This document shows positions 5,567 to 11,910 of a stretch of DNA of 11,968 bases, piece after piece. A program made the translations under genes and the position numbers. Source of the stretch: CAKSQL01 sp045649415 (GTDB lineage Bacteria > Bacillota > Clostridia > UBA1381). Numbering within the stretch: the stretch's first letter is position 1; each line of letters opens with the position of its first letter. A model generated the notes under the pieces. The model was not told where the DNA came from, searched no databases, and saw nothing but the letters and a program-made list of their open reading frames with translations. The stretch spans positions 1-11,968 of the forward strand of contig JAZRPY010000029.1 of assembly GCA_045649415.1 (NCBI GenBank), in the 5' to 3' direction.

Positions 5567-6421
5567 ATGGATTTAACTTCACCAAAAACTATAAAAGAGC
5601 TTGCCGAAAAATTTGACTTTAAATTTTCAAAAGGTCTTGGTCAGAATTTCTTGTTGGACAGAACAGTTCTGGAAACTATAGCTGATTCTGCTCAGGCAGA
5701 GGACGGGGTTTTGGAAATTGGTCCCGGCTTTGGAGTTCTCACCTATGAGCTTGCAAAAAAAACACCCAAGGTGGTGAGTGTGGAAATTGACAGGCGTCTT
5801 ATCCCTGTTTTAGAATATACCCTGTCAGAATTTGATAATGTGAAAATTGTGGAAAGGGATATTTTAAAAACAGACATTAAGGCACTTATTGATGAGGAAT
5901 TTCAAGGCAAAACCATTAGTGTTGCCGCAAATCTTCCCTACTATATCACAACACCTATAATTGCTGCACTTTTAGAGGAGAAGCTACCTTTGAAAAACAT
6001 TGTTGTAATGGTTCAAAAAGAGGTAGCACAAAGAATATCGGCACTTCCCGGGAAAAAGGACTATGGTGCAATCAGTGTTATGTGTCAGTATTACACCACC
6101 CCCGAAATAATAAAAATAGTGCCGGCAGGGAGCTTTATGCCTCCCCCTAAGGTTGATTCGGCAGTTTTGAGATTGAAGCTAAGGGATGTACCACCCGTCA
6201 AGCTAAATGACGAAAAGCTATTTTTCAGGGTTGTTAAAGCAGCCTTTGCACAAAGGCGTAAAACCTTAGAAAATTGCCTGTGTCACGGACTGGCTATTGA
6301 AAAACAAGTTGTTTCCGAAATACTAAGCTCCTGTTCAATTCCTGTTGGTATTCGTGGCGAGAAGCTTTCTATTGAAGAATTTGCCAAAATTTCCAATAAA
6401 ATTTATGATATGAAGCTATGA
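5567..6421 (+). CDS. rsmA: 16S rRNA adenine dimethyltransferase (KsgA/RsmA)
   Basis: A 284-residue S-adenosylmethionine-dependent enzyme that dimethylates the two adjacent adenines in helix 45 of 16S rRNA (A1518 and A1519 in E. coli numbering), a late check in small-subunit assembly. Visible motifs: GLGQNFL (23-29), SAM-binding EIGPGFGVLTYELAK (50-64), the catalytic NLPYYITTP (122-130), FMPPPKVDSAV (190-200) and the C-terminal AFAQRRKTL (226-234) before the helical domain. Length and motif order are standard. It begins 13 bp after hprK and ends 15 bp before the XRE regulator, so the three form a tight group. Loss of this enzyme gives kasugamycin resistance in other bacteria. Confidence 0.97.
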   Translation: MDLTSPKTIKELAEKFDFKFSKGLGQNFLLDRTVLETIADSAQAEDGVLEIGPGFGVLTYELAKKTPKVVSVEIDRRLIPVLEYTLSEFDNVKIVERDILKTDIKALIDEEFQGKTISVAANLPYYITTPIIAALLEEKLPLKNIVVMVQKEVAQRISALPGKKDYGAISVMCQYYTTPEIIKIVPAGSFMPPPKVDSAVLRLKLRDVPPVKLNDEKLFFRVVKAAFAQRRKTLENCLCHGLAIEKQVVSEILSSCSIPVGIRGEKLSIEEFAKISNKIYDMKL

Positions 6422-6436
6422 GGGGGTATTTAACAA

Positions 6437-6757
6437 ATGAAATATAAAAATGATACTCTTGGTTTTCGTTTGAATTCCTTCAGGCGTCGCAGAAGCTACA
6501 CACAGGACGATTTTGCAGAAAAGCTTGGTGTATCTGTTTCAACTCTCATAAGATATGAAAGTGACCAGACTGCTCCCAAAGCAGAGGTGGTTGCACGAAT
6601 GGCACTTGGTTTAGGAATTTCCAGTGACCTTCTCCTACGCAACGACTTAGACGATCAAAATGCAGAAAACCTCTTTTCAGAAAGTGAAATAATGCCTAAG
6701 GATAAGCTTCAAAAGAATGTAATTTCTGCAATAAATTATTATATGAAATCAAAATAG
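6437..6757 (+). CDS. XRE-family helix-turn-helix regulator
   Basis: A 106-residue protein. Residues 7-65 form a Cro/C1-type helix-turn-helix: LNSFRRRRSYTQDDFAEKLG, then VSVSTLIRYESDQTAPKAEV, where the recognition helix is about 33-41. The last 40 residues are acidic and then Lys-rich (SEIMPKDKLQKNVISAINYY) and resemble no sensor domain I know. It likely binds DNA as a dimer. It is cotranscribed with hprK and rsmA (15-bp gap, GAGGGGG ribosome binding site). Its targets are unknown; autoregulation or a metabolic role near hprK is only inference. It is too short for a C-terminal protease or ligand domain. It has the base composition of the core genes and shows no sign of phage context. Confidence 0.85.
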   Translation: MKYKNDTLGFRLNSFRRRRSYTQDDFAEKLGVSVSTLIRYESDQTAPKAEVVARMALGLGISSDLLLRNDLDDQNAENLFSESEIMPKDKLQKNVISAINYYMKSK

Positions 6758-6790
6758 GAATAGCATACTTTAAAATTATATTCCTATTTT
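6754..6790 (+). terminator. Terminator of the hprK-rsmA-XRE group
   Basis: ATAGGAATA (6754-6762) pairs with TATTCCTAT (6779-6787), followed by TTT. The left arm contains the TAG stop of the XRE gene. Confidence 0.6.
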
Positions 6791-6878
6791 ATAATGTTAA
6801 ATTTTAATAATATCCAATCCCTGATTTTGAAATTTTTTGTAAAAATGATAGTCTCTAAAGAAATTCAAATAAAATTTA

Positions 6879-6907
6879 TTGTAATTTTTTTTTGCTTGTG
6901 TTATACT
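6879..6907 (+). promoter_or_regulatory. Promoter of the GMP synthase subunit gene
   Basis: TTGTAA (6879-6884), a 17-bp spacer, TATACT (6902-6907). The leader to the ATG at 6965 is about 50 nt, too short for a purine riboswitch. Confidence 0.55.
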
Positions 6908-6964
6908 TAGAATATGAATTTTTGATTAATTTTTATTGATTATATTAAATGGAGGATGATAAAT

Positions 6965-7945
6965 ATGAATAGCAACATAAGACCTGATAGTATGCAGCGT
7001 ATCACAGATGAAGCTCTTGCCAATGCTTTTATTGATGAACAAGTTAAGCTTATCAAAGAGCAGGTTGGGGATAAAAAGGTGCTTCTTGCCCTTTCAGGAG
7101 GTGTTGATTCATCAGTTGTTGCAGCTCTTCTTATAAAGGCAATTGGCAGACAATTGGTATGTGTCCATGTAAATCACGGACTTATGAGAAAAGGTGAAAG
7201 TGAAAATGTTATTGAGGTGTTCCAGAATCAATTGAACGCTAACCTTGTTTATGTTGATGCTACTGACAGATTCCTCGATTTATTAAAGGATGTTTCTGAG
7301 CCTGAGAAAAAGCGTAAAATTATTGGTGGTGAATTCATCAAGGTGTTTGACGAAGAAGCAAGTAAGCTTGAGGGAATTTCCTTCCTTGCTCAAGGCACGA
7401 TATATCCCGACATCCTTGAAAGCGACGGAGTTAAGGCTCACCACAATGTTGGTGGATTGCCTGAGGATATGCAATTTGAGCTTGTTGAACCAATCAAGCT
7501 ATTATATAAGGATGAGGTAAGAGTTGTTGGTAAGGCATTGGGCTTACCCTCAGAAATGGTTGATCGTCAACCCTTCCCCGGTCCAGGTCTTGGTGTGAGA
7601 TGCACAGGCGCAATCACAAGGGACAGATTGGAAGCTTTAAGAGAAGCAGATGCAATTTTAAGAGAAGAATTTGATAAGTGTGGCCTTTCAAAGACGGTTT
7701 GGCAATACTTTGTAGCAGTCCCTGATTTCACAAGTGTTGGAGTTAAGGACGGAAAAAGATATATGGGTTGGCCTGCAATCATCCGTGCAGTCAATACTAA
7801 GGATGCTATGACTGCAACTATTGAGGAAATTCCATATCCCGTTCTTCATAAAATTACAGACCGTATCACTAATGAGGTCCCCGGCATTAACCGAGTTTTC
7901 TTCGACCTCACTCCAAAGCCTGTAGGCACAATTGAAATGGAATAA
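6965..7945 (+). CDS. guaA: GMP synthase, stand-alone ATP-pyrophosphatase subunit
   Basis: A 326-residue protein matching the C-terminal two thirds of GuaA. It adenylates XMP and replaces AMP by ammonia to give GMP. The N-terminal glutaminase domain of normal bacterial GuaA (about 190 residues) is absent and nothing upstream encodes it: a promoter and terminator separate this gene from the XRE gene. Visible motifs: N-type P-loop LSGGVDSS (43-50), VNHGLMRKGE, LAQGTIYPD (141-149), HHNVGG (159-164), RQPFPGPGLGVR (201-212) and the dimerisation domain ending KPVGTIEME, where family members usually end in IEWE. The start at 6965 is chosen because GGAGG is fused to the ATG at 6956 but lies 9 bases from this one. 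This split form is standard in archaea. Either the glutaminase subunit is encoded elsewhere or the enzyme uses free ammonia. Confidence 0.93.
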   Translation: MNSNIRPDSMQRITDEALANAFIDEQVKLIKEQVGDKKVLLALSGGVDSSVVAALLIKAIGRQLVCVHVNHGLMRKGESENVIEVFQNQLNANLVYVDATDRFLDLLKDVSEPEKKRKIIGGEFIKVFDEEASKLEGISFLAQGTIYPDILESDGVKAHHNVGGLPEDMQFELVEPIKLLYKDEVRVVGKALGLPSEMVDRQPFPGPGLGVRCTGAITRDRLEALREADAILREEFDKCGLSKTVWQYFVAVPDFTSVGVKDGKRYMGWPAIIRAVNTKDAMTATIEEIPYPVLHKITDRITNEVPGINRVFFDLTPKPVGTIEME

Positions 7946-7960
7946 TAACTAAATTCTAAG

Positions 7961-7986
7961 AGCCCTGATTTTCAGGGCTTTTTTTA
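7961..7986 (+). terminator. guaA terminator
   Basis: AGCCCTG (7961-7967) pairs with CAGGGCT (7973-7979), followed by seven T. Confidence 0.9.
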
Positions 7987-7999
7987 CTTTTTAAATTGT

Positions 8000-8027
8000 A
8001 AGTGACTATATTTTTCTGCAGTCACTT
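8000..8027. other. Hairpin AAGTGACT/AGTCACTT after guaA
   Basis: An 8-bp perfect stem (8000-8007 with 8020-8027) around a 12-base loop, about 60 bp before the next promoter, without a direct T run. It may be a second, bidirectional stop or an operator. Confidence 0.35.
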
Positions 8028-8088
8028 GCTTGATTTTTAGACCATCCTCTACTGTAATCAACACAAAAAATATTCTTTCCATACATTA

Positions 8089-8116
8089 TTGATTTTTTTT
8101 TATAATATGTTATAAT
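8089..8116 (+). promoter_or_regulatory. Promoter of the COG2426-type membrane protein gene
   Basis: TTGATT (8089-8094), a 16-bp spacer, TATAAT (8111-8116), about 35 bp before the ATG. Confidence 0.65.
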
Positions 8117-8151
8117 AAATATATTATATCAAAATCCCAAAGGAGATAATT

Positions 8152-8637
8152 ATGGATTCGATTGCAATATGGTTTGGAGAAACCTTAGGACAATACATTC
8201 CCGCTGAGCTTGTTACATTTATTGTATCCCTTCTGCCCATTTTAGAATGCAGAGGTGGAATAATTGTGGGCAGGCTACTTGGAATGCCATTGATAAAAAC
8301 AATTATAATATCGGTTATAGGAAATATTCTTCCCATTCCTTTTATACTATTATTTATAAAGAAGATTTTCGCATGGTTAAAACCAACCAAGATATTTGGC
8401 AAGCTCATTTGCAAATTGGAAGAAAATGCGTTAAAAAAAAGCAAGTCCCTTGAGAATGGAGAATTCTGGGGTTTGGTATTATTCGTAGGTGTACCCCTTC
8501 CCGGCACAGGCGCATGGACCGGCTCTCTCATTGCATCATTACTTGGAATGGATATTAAAAAGTCATCTATTGCAATCCTTATAGGAGTCGCAATGGCAAC
8601 AACAATCGTGAGCTTGATAATGTATGGCATTTTATAA
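8152..8637 (+). CDS. Small multidrug-export-like membrane protein (COG2426/PF06695)
   Basis: A 161-residue integral membrane protein. It has a hydrophobic N-terminal segment (LVTFIVSLLPI) leading into the family hallmark PILECRGGIIVGRLLGMP, a second helix (TIIISVIGNILPIPFILLFI), and a basic cytoplasmic stretch (KKIFAWLKPTKIFGKLICKL and on). A glycine/proline-rich re-entrant-like motif (GVPLPGTGAWTGSLIASLLG) and a final helix (SSIAILIGVAMATTIVSLIM) follow. The Glu/Arg motif and the PLPGTG segment mark the PF06695 family. The name multidrug export is historical and the substrate is not established. Its own promoter, AGGAG ribosome binding site and terminator make it a single-gene unit. Nothing in the neighbours fixes its role. 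Confidence 0.88.
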   Translation: MDSIAIWFGETLGQYIPAELVTFIVSLLPILECRGGIIVGRLLGMPLIKTIIISVIGNILPIPFILLFIKKIFAWLKPTKIFGKLICKLEENALKKSKSLENGEFWGLVLFVGVPLPGTGAWTGSLIASLLGMDIKKSSIAILIGVAMATTIVSLIMYGIL

Positions 8638-8656
8638 TTTAATAATGAAAATTATT

Positions 8657-8687
8657 CCTCTGTTTTACCATTAAAACAGAGGTTTTT
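8657..8687 (+). terminator. Terminator of the COG2426-type gene
   Basis: CCTCTGTTTT (8657-8666) pairs perfectly with AAAACAGAGG (8673-8682), followed by five T. Confidence 0.9.
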
Positions 8688-8773
8688 CTTTTTCCACAAC
8701 CACAAGCTATAGCATAATATACAATAAATTAAAAAAATTTTTACTAAATATATGAATTTTTTTTAAATAAATA

Positions 8774-8801
8774 TTGAATTTTTTTCTATATATGGTATAA
8801 T
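8774..8801 (+). promoter_or_regulatory. Purine permease promoter
   Basis: TTGAAT (8774-8779), a 16-bp spacer, TATAAT (8796-8801). The leader of about 65 nt contains a small stem TGTCG/CGACA. It is too short and lacks the core of a purine riboswitch. Confidence 0.7.
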
Positions 8802-8871
8802 TAAGATAGGTTTTGTCGAAAAATAACGACAGGGTCGGAAAATTAAATTATGTTTGGAGGAAAAGACGGAC

Positions 8872-10227
8872 ATGGAAAAACTTGAAAAACTTTTCAAAAT
8901 CAAAGAACACGGTTCAAACGTTCGCACCGAGATAATTGCAGGTATCACAACATTCTTGGCAATGGCGTATATCCTTGCAGTTAACCCATCTTACTTATCA
9001 GCAACAGGTATTCCTGTTGGCGCAGCTTTTTCAGCTACTGCTATTTCTGCAGGTATTGCAACATTGTGTATGGCATTTTTTGCAAACTATCCTGTAGCAT
9101 TAGCATCAGGTATGGGACTTAATGCATTCTTTGCATTCACAGTTTGTGGCACAATGGGCTACAGCTACCAGGTAGCACTTACTGCTATCCTTATTGAAGG
9201 TATTATCTTTATGATACTTTCTCTATTTAAGTTCAGAGAAACTTTGGTTAACCAAATTCCAAATAACTTGAAATTTGGTATCACAGCAGGTATTGGTTTG
9301 TTTATCACAATTATTGCTCTTCTAAACTCAAAGATTGTTGTAGCAAGTCCTGCAACAACAGTTGCAATGGGTGATTTATCATCAGTTCCTGTTATTCTTT
9401 CACTTGTTGGTCTTTTAATTATCAGTATATTCCAACACTTCAAGGTGCCCGGTGGAATTTTATTAGGTATCATTGCTACTTGGGTATTAGGCATAATTGC
9501 AGAGCTTATTGGTTGGTATGTTGTTGATATTGAAGCAGGCGTATTCTCAGTTATTCCAAGCTTCTCATCATCAGCTTTTGCAGCACCTTTGTTCTGCGAA
9601 TTTGATTTTGGATTTGTTTTGAAGAACCTTCCTGCATTTGCAATCGTTGTGTTCACCTTCTTGTACACCGATATTTTCGATACAGTTGGTACATTGATTG
9701 GTGTTGCTGAAAAGGGTGACTTGCTTGACGAAAAGGGTAACCTTCCAAAAGCAGGTGATGCTTTGATGGCAGACGCAATTGGTACAACTGTTGGTGCTAT
9801 TTTAGGTACATCTACAGTAACAAGCTTTGTTGAATCAAGTGCAGGTGTTGCAGCAGGTGGTAAAACAGGTCTTGCATCTGTTGTAACAGGTATTTTGTTC
9901 TTCTTATCATTGATTTTAGCACCTATCTTCACAGCAGTTCCAAGCTTTGCAACAACTCCTGCAATGCTATATGTTGGTCTATTGATGCTTTCATCAATCA
10001 AAAAGGTTGACTTTGAAGCTGATTCTGCCGATACAATCGGTGCATTCCTTGCAATCATTATGATGCCATTTACATATTCAATTGCAAATGGTATCATGTT
10101 CGCTATGCTTGCATGGGTTATCCTTAAGGTTCTTACAGGTAAAATTAAGCAAGTATCTGCTATTATGTGGATTTCAGTTGTATTATTTGCAGCTTATATC
10201 ACATTAAAGATTATGGGTCTTGCATAA
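8872..10227 (+). CDS. NCS2-family purine base permease (AzgA/PbuG-like)
   Basis: A 451-residue polytopic transporter. The start at 8872 (MEKLEKLFKIKEHG) lies 11 bases after GGAGG; an upstream TTG in frame overlaps that site and is rejected. Motifs of the AzgA branch (adenine, guanine, hypoxanthine) of the nucleobase-cation symporter-2 superfamily: MAYILAVNP near the N-terminus, SGMGLNAFFAF (79-89), NNLKFGITAGIGLF (131-144), TDIFDTVGTLIGVAE (266-280) and GTSTVTSFVESSAGVAAGG (312-330). The last two lie in the substrate-binding core. The hydrophobic profile fits about 12-14 helices. It imports purine bases with protons for salvage, which suits the GMP synthase gene two genes upstream. Exact base specificity cannot be read from sequence. 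Monocistronic: promoter at 8774, terminator at 10250. Confidence 0.95.
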   Translation: MEKLEKLFKIKEHGSNVRTEIIAGITTFLAMAYILAVNPSYLSATGIPVGAAFSATAISAGIATLCMAFFANYPVALASGMGLNAFFAFTVCGTMGYSYQVALTAILIEGIIFMILSLFKFRETLVNQIPNNLKFGITAGIGLFITIIALLNSKIVVASPATTVAMGDLSSVPVILSLVGLLIISIFQHFKVPGGILLGIIATWVLGIIAELIGWYVVDIEAGVFSVIPSFSSSAFAAPLFCEFDFGFVLKNLPAFAIVVFTFLYTDIFDTVGTLIGVAEKGDLLDEKGNLPKAGDALMADAIGTTVGAILGTSTVTSFVESSAGVAAGGKTGLASVVTGILFFLSLILAPIFTAVPSFATTPAMLYVGLLMLSSIKKVDFEADSADTIGAFLAIIMMPFTYSIANGIMFAMLAWVILKVLTGKIKQVSAIMWISVVLFAAYITLKIMGLA

Positions 10228-10249
10228 TAATCAAATTAAAGCTATAAAG

Positions 10250-10281
10250 CTCGCAATCATAAAGATTGCGAGCTTTTTTAT
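10250..10281 (+). terminator. Purine permease terminator
   Basis: GCTCGCAATC pairs perfectly over 10 bp with GATTGCGAGC around ATAAA, followed by six T. Confidence 0.92.
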
Positions 10282-10292
10282 TTTATTCTATT

Positions 10293-10478
10293 TCACATTT
10301 TTCTTAATAAAAAGTGGCAAATATCCCTCATAAAATGTCCTCTGCTCCCTTTGTAACTTATACCCTTAGTATCCTTTATCATTTTATTGTGGCTTATATT
10401 TTGGCCACGAAAACCACCAACAATTGATGCTATATCCTTGAACCACGGATGAACTAAAATGTTATGTGGTTGTATATT
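10293..10478 (-). pseudogene. Possible coding remnant of unknown family
   Basis: A minus-strand frame stays open for 61 codons from after a stop at 10481-10479 to TGA at 10295-10293. It reads NIQPHNILVHPWFKDIASIV, then GGFRGQNISHNKMIKDTKGI, then SYKGSRGHFMRDICHFLLRK. The composition looks protein-like, but no start codon with a ribosome binding site exists (only an internal ATG) and I recognise no family. It may be the decayed end of a lost gene or chance. The only other content of the interval 10282-10461 is AT-rich spacer. Confidence 0.2.
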
Positions 10479-10896
10479 TCAGAAACAGCACACCCTTTAT
10501 CACTAAAAGTGCAAACATTAAGATTGTTGCATAAACTCGTCTGGTTATACACAATAATAATACTCCAAAAATACTAATTCCTATTGAACACCATGTTAAG
10601 ATTTTCTGCCCCTTATTAGTATCAAGCTGCGTCAGTGCGATTTTTAAAAATCCTAATGTAATCAAGCCAAGAAAGATAATCCAATATAATGTTATACTTA
10701 ATCGTGATACTTCTGTAAATGCCGATAACCTTACGGAATAAATCTGCACACCTGTTGTATTAGGATAAAGTGGTAATACAACGAGAATAAATGCAAATAA
10801 ATCCAAACTGCCAAAAAGCAGATTGCATATCTTTTGAATATTCCTTTTGTTCTCATTATTTGCCAATGACAGAATTTTCCCGCTTGCAGTAAACAA
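10462..10896 (-). pseudogene. Four-helix membrane protein, probably lacking its N-terminus
   Basis: An open frame of 144 codons. After a polar start (FTASGKILSLANNENKRNIQ) come four likely membrane helices: ICNLLFGSLDLFAFILVVLP, SITLYWIIFLGLITLGFLKI, ILTWCSIGISIFGVLLLCIT and VYATILMFALLVIKGVLFLK. The only possible start is a TTG inside the stem of the terminator palindrome at 10894-10934, with no ribosome binding site, and the frame runs back to a stop at 10941-10939 without ATG or GTG. The polar N-terminal residues look like the tail of a soluble domain, for example a DNA-binding domain ahead of a membrane domain; this is a guess. I read it as a gene truncated at its 5' end by rearrangement. 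The family is not recognised. Confidence 0.5.
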
Positions 10897-10934
10897 AACA
10901 AAAAAGACACCACATAGGTGTCTTTTTTGTTTTG
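10894..10934. terminator. Perfect 18-bp-stem bidirectional terminator
   Basis: An 18-bp arm (10894-10911, CAAAAC-A6-GACACC) is perfectly complementary to 10917-10934 around a 5-base loop, with six T in each strand's descending arm. It ends transcription in both directions and cuts into the 5' end of the minus-strand membrane ORF. Confidence 0.85.
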
Positions 10935-10937
10935 GTT

Positions 10938-11131
10938 TTCATGGTCATAATAGATGCAGATATATTTTTAATAATTTGACAACTTTGTTGTCATGAGTTG
11001 GTTTGACCATGAATTGTTGCTATCTCAACATGAATTGAATTGCCTTTTAATGCACCGATAGGTGCAATTCATGAGCCGTAGGCTCAATTTATGAAATCGC
11101 AAGATTTCAATTCGTGCAGCAAGGCAATTCA
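10938..11131. repeat. Multi-hairpin cluster 1
   Basis: Left module: TTCATGGTCA (10938-10947) pairs with TGACCATGAA (11004-11013) and encloses the hairpin TGACAAC-TTT-GTTGTCA (10977-10993). Next is TGTTG/CAACA (11015-11019 and 11026-11030). Right module: an exact 11-bp outer stem, TGAATTGCCTT (11036-11046) with AAGGCAATTCA (11121-11131), encloses three hairpins. These are TGCACC-GATA-GGTGCA (11051-11066), TGAGCC-GTA-GGCTCA (11072-11086) and TGAAATC-GCAA-GATTTCA (11092-11109). The linkers after each are 5 bases: ATTCA, ATTTA, ATTCG. The stems differ while linkers and architecture repeat. No tRNA or known riboswitch consensus is seen. Confidence 0.7.
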
Positions 11132-11244
11132 TTGAAAAAACGACAAAACGGAGTATAAGTGAGGTAAAAAGTCAAAAAAGTAGTCCGTTTTTGCCTGCTG
11201 TTCGACAAATTGGAATTTATTTTTTTAATAGTGTTTTTTAATGC
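11132..11244. other. Non-coding stretch between hairpin cluster 1 and the lipoprotein gene
   Basis: AAAACGGA (11145-11152) can pair with TCCGTTTT (11184-11191) around a 31-base interior, followed by T residues. On the minus strand a frame without a start codon reads QFVEQQAKTDYF and on to a stop next to the cluster's outer stem. I see no real gene. It may be part of the same repeat element as cluster 1. Confidence 0.35.
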
Positions 11245-11637
11245 TTATCCTGCAAATGATAAAGCTGTGTCTGACTGTGGGTCAAAAGGAATAAACATCT
11301 CATCAAGACCATTATAGTATTTGAATATCTCGTGAGTTTCTTTATCAACATAGAACTCCCATATTACCGGTATGATGTAGTATTGTTCGGTCTCCTCTTT
11401 TACAACCAAACGAGGGATAATATAACTGAGTCTTTCCTTATCGCCTGTAAAGGTTGTGGGTTCTTCATCGGATGGAGCGAATTCTCCATATGTTTTTTCA
11501 TATGCTATAATCAGCTGTTCTTTCAAAAGTACCACAGCATCATCAGATGAAAAATCTTTTTGCTGTTTGGTATCGACACATCCCACCAACGAAAATATAA
11601 ACACCAATGTCAAAACTAATGCCATGATTTTTTTCAT
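11245..11637 (-). CDS. Small predicted lipoprotein of unknown function
   Basis: A 130-residue protein. Residues 1-19 are a lipoprotein signal (MKKIMALVLTLVFIFSLVG) and Cys20 completes the lipobox LVGC, so it is probably lipidated and held on the outer face of the membrane. The rest is acidic and hydrophilic. It includes DDAVVLLKEQLIIAYEKTYG, IIPRLVVKEETEQYYIIPVI, and WEFYVDKETHEIFKYYNG, which recalls the PepSY-like or small beta-rich secreted fold in a general way but not enough to name it. The start has GGAGGT 8 bases upstream. Promoter at 11736-11764. It is flanked on both sides by multi-hairpin clusters, within variable DNA. No partner gene is visible. Confidence 0.8.
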   Translation of the reverse strand: MKKIMALVLTLVFIFSLVGCVDTKQQKDFSSDDAVVLLKEQLIIAYEKTYGEFAPSDEEPTTFTGDKERLSYIIPRLVVKEETEQYYIIPVIWEFYVDKETHEIFKYYNGLDEMFIPFDPQSDTALSFAG

Positions 11638-11721
11638 AATCGTTTACCTCCTTTTTTGTTTAGACGAAAATAATTCCAATTTTGTTCTGTAAAATTCTTA
11701 TTTGTTGAATTGTCTGTTTTC

Positions 11722-11761
11722 CTAAACCTTTTTACATTGTACCACATTTTTTCTAAACCTT
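11722..11761 (-). repeat. Direct repeat AAGGTTTAG around the lipoprotein promoter
   Basis: On the minus strand AAGGTTTAG occurs at 11761-11753, overlapping the -35, and again at 11730-11722, just past the -10. The spacing is 31 bp, about three helical turns. This is a plausible operator pair, without an assignable regulator. Confidence 0.35.
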
Positions 11762-11764
11762 CAA
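11736..11764 (-). promoter_or_regulatory. Lipoprotein gene promoter
   Basis: On the minus strand: TTGAAG (11764-11759), a 17-bp spacer, TACAAT (11741-11736). The leader is about 90 nt. Confidence 0.65.
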
Positions 11765-11768
11765 TATC

Positions 11769-11909
11769 TTTTAGCTAAACTTTGCACATTCGTGCAAAGT
11801 GAAATTATTGCTTCGCAATAGCTAAATAACTCCTTTGGAGTAGCTAAATTAAATTCGCCTTTAAGCGTGCGAAGCACATTTAGCTGCCGTCAGGCAAATT
11901 TAGCTAAAA
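11769..11909. repeat. Multi-hairpin cluster 2
   Basis: The outer stem TTTTAGCTAAA (11769-11779) pairs with TTTAGCTAAAA (11899-11909). Inside is a series of short hairpins: ACTTTGCAC-ATTC-GTGCAAAGT (11779-11800), TATTGC-TTC-GCAATA (11806-11820), ACTCC-TTT-GGAGT (11829-11841), GTGC-GAA-GCAC (11867-11877) and TGCC-GTCA-GGCA (11885-11896). They are joined by linkers built on TAGCTAAAT or its complement. The design equals cluster 1 with a different linker sequence. It lies directly upstream of the lipoprotein promoter. Confidence 0.65.
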
Positions 11910-11910
11910 A

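Noticed and set aside
8124..8630. Antisense ORF opposite the COG2426-type gene
   Set aside because: The plus-strand protein carries the family hallmark motif; the reverse frame has no recognisable features.
8796..8871. Purine riboswitch before the NCS2 permease
   Set aside because: The leader is about 65 nt, has only a weak 5-bp stem and lacks the conserved junction of purine aptamers. The leader of guaA is also too short.
8854..8871. TTG start adding six residues to the permease
   Set aside because: The TTG overlaps the GGAGG ribosome binding site that serves the ATG at 8872.
9165..10097. Long antisense ORF (310 codons) opposite the permease
   Set aside because: It is a shadow of the strongly biased permease codons: no motif, no ribosome binding site, and the plus-strand product is a clear NCS2 family member.
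10462..10896. Intact small membrane protein gene
   Set aside because: The only start is a TTG within a terminator stem without a ribosome binding site.
11036..11131. tRNA or tmRNA-like cloverleaf
   Set aside because: The outer stem is 11 bp, arms are 6-7 bp with 3-4-base loops, and the conserved T-loop, D-loop and anticodon features are missing.
11769..11909. CRISPR array
   Set aside because: The repeated units are short linkers of unequal spacing and the parts between are self-complementary hairpins, not spacers of constant length. No cas gene is present.
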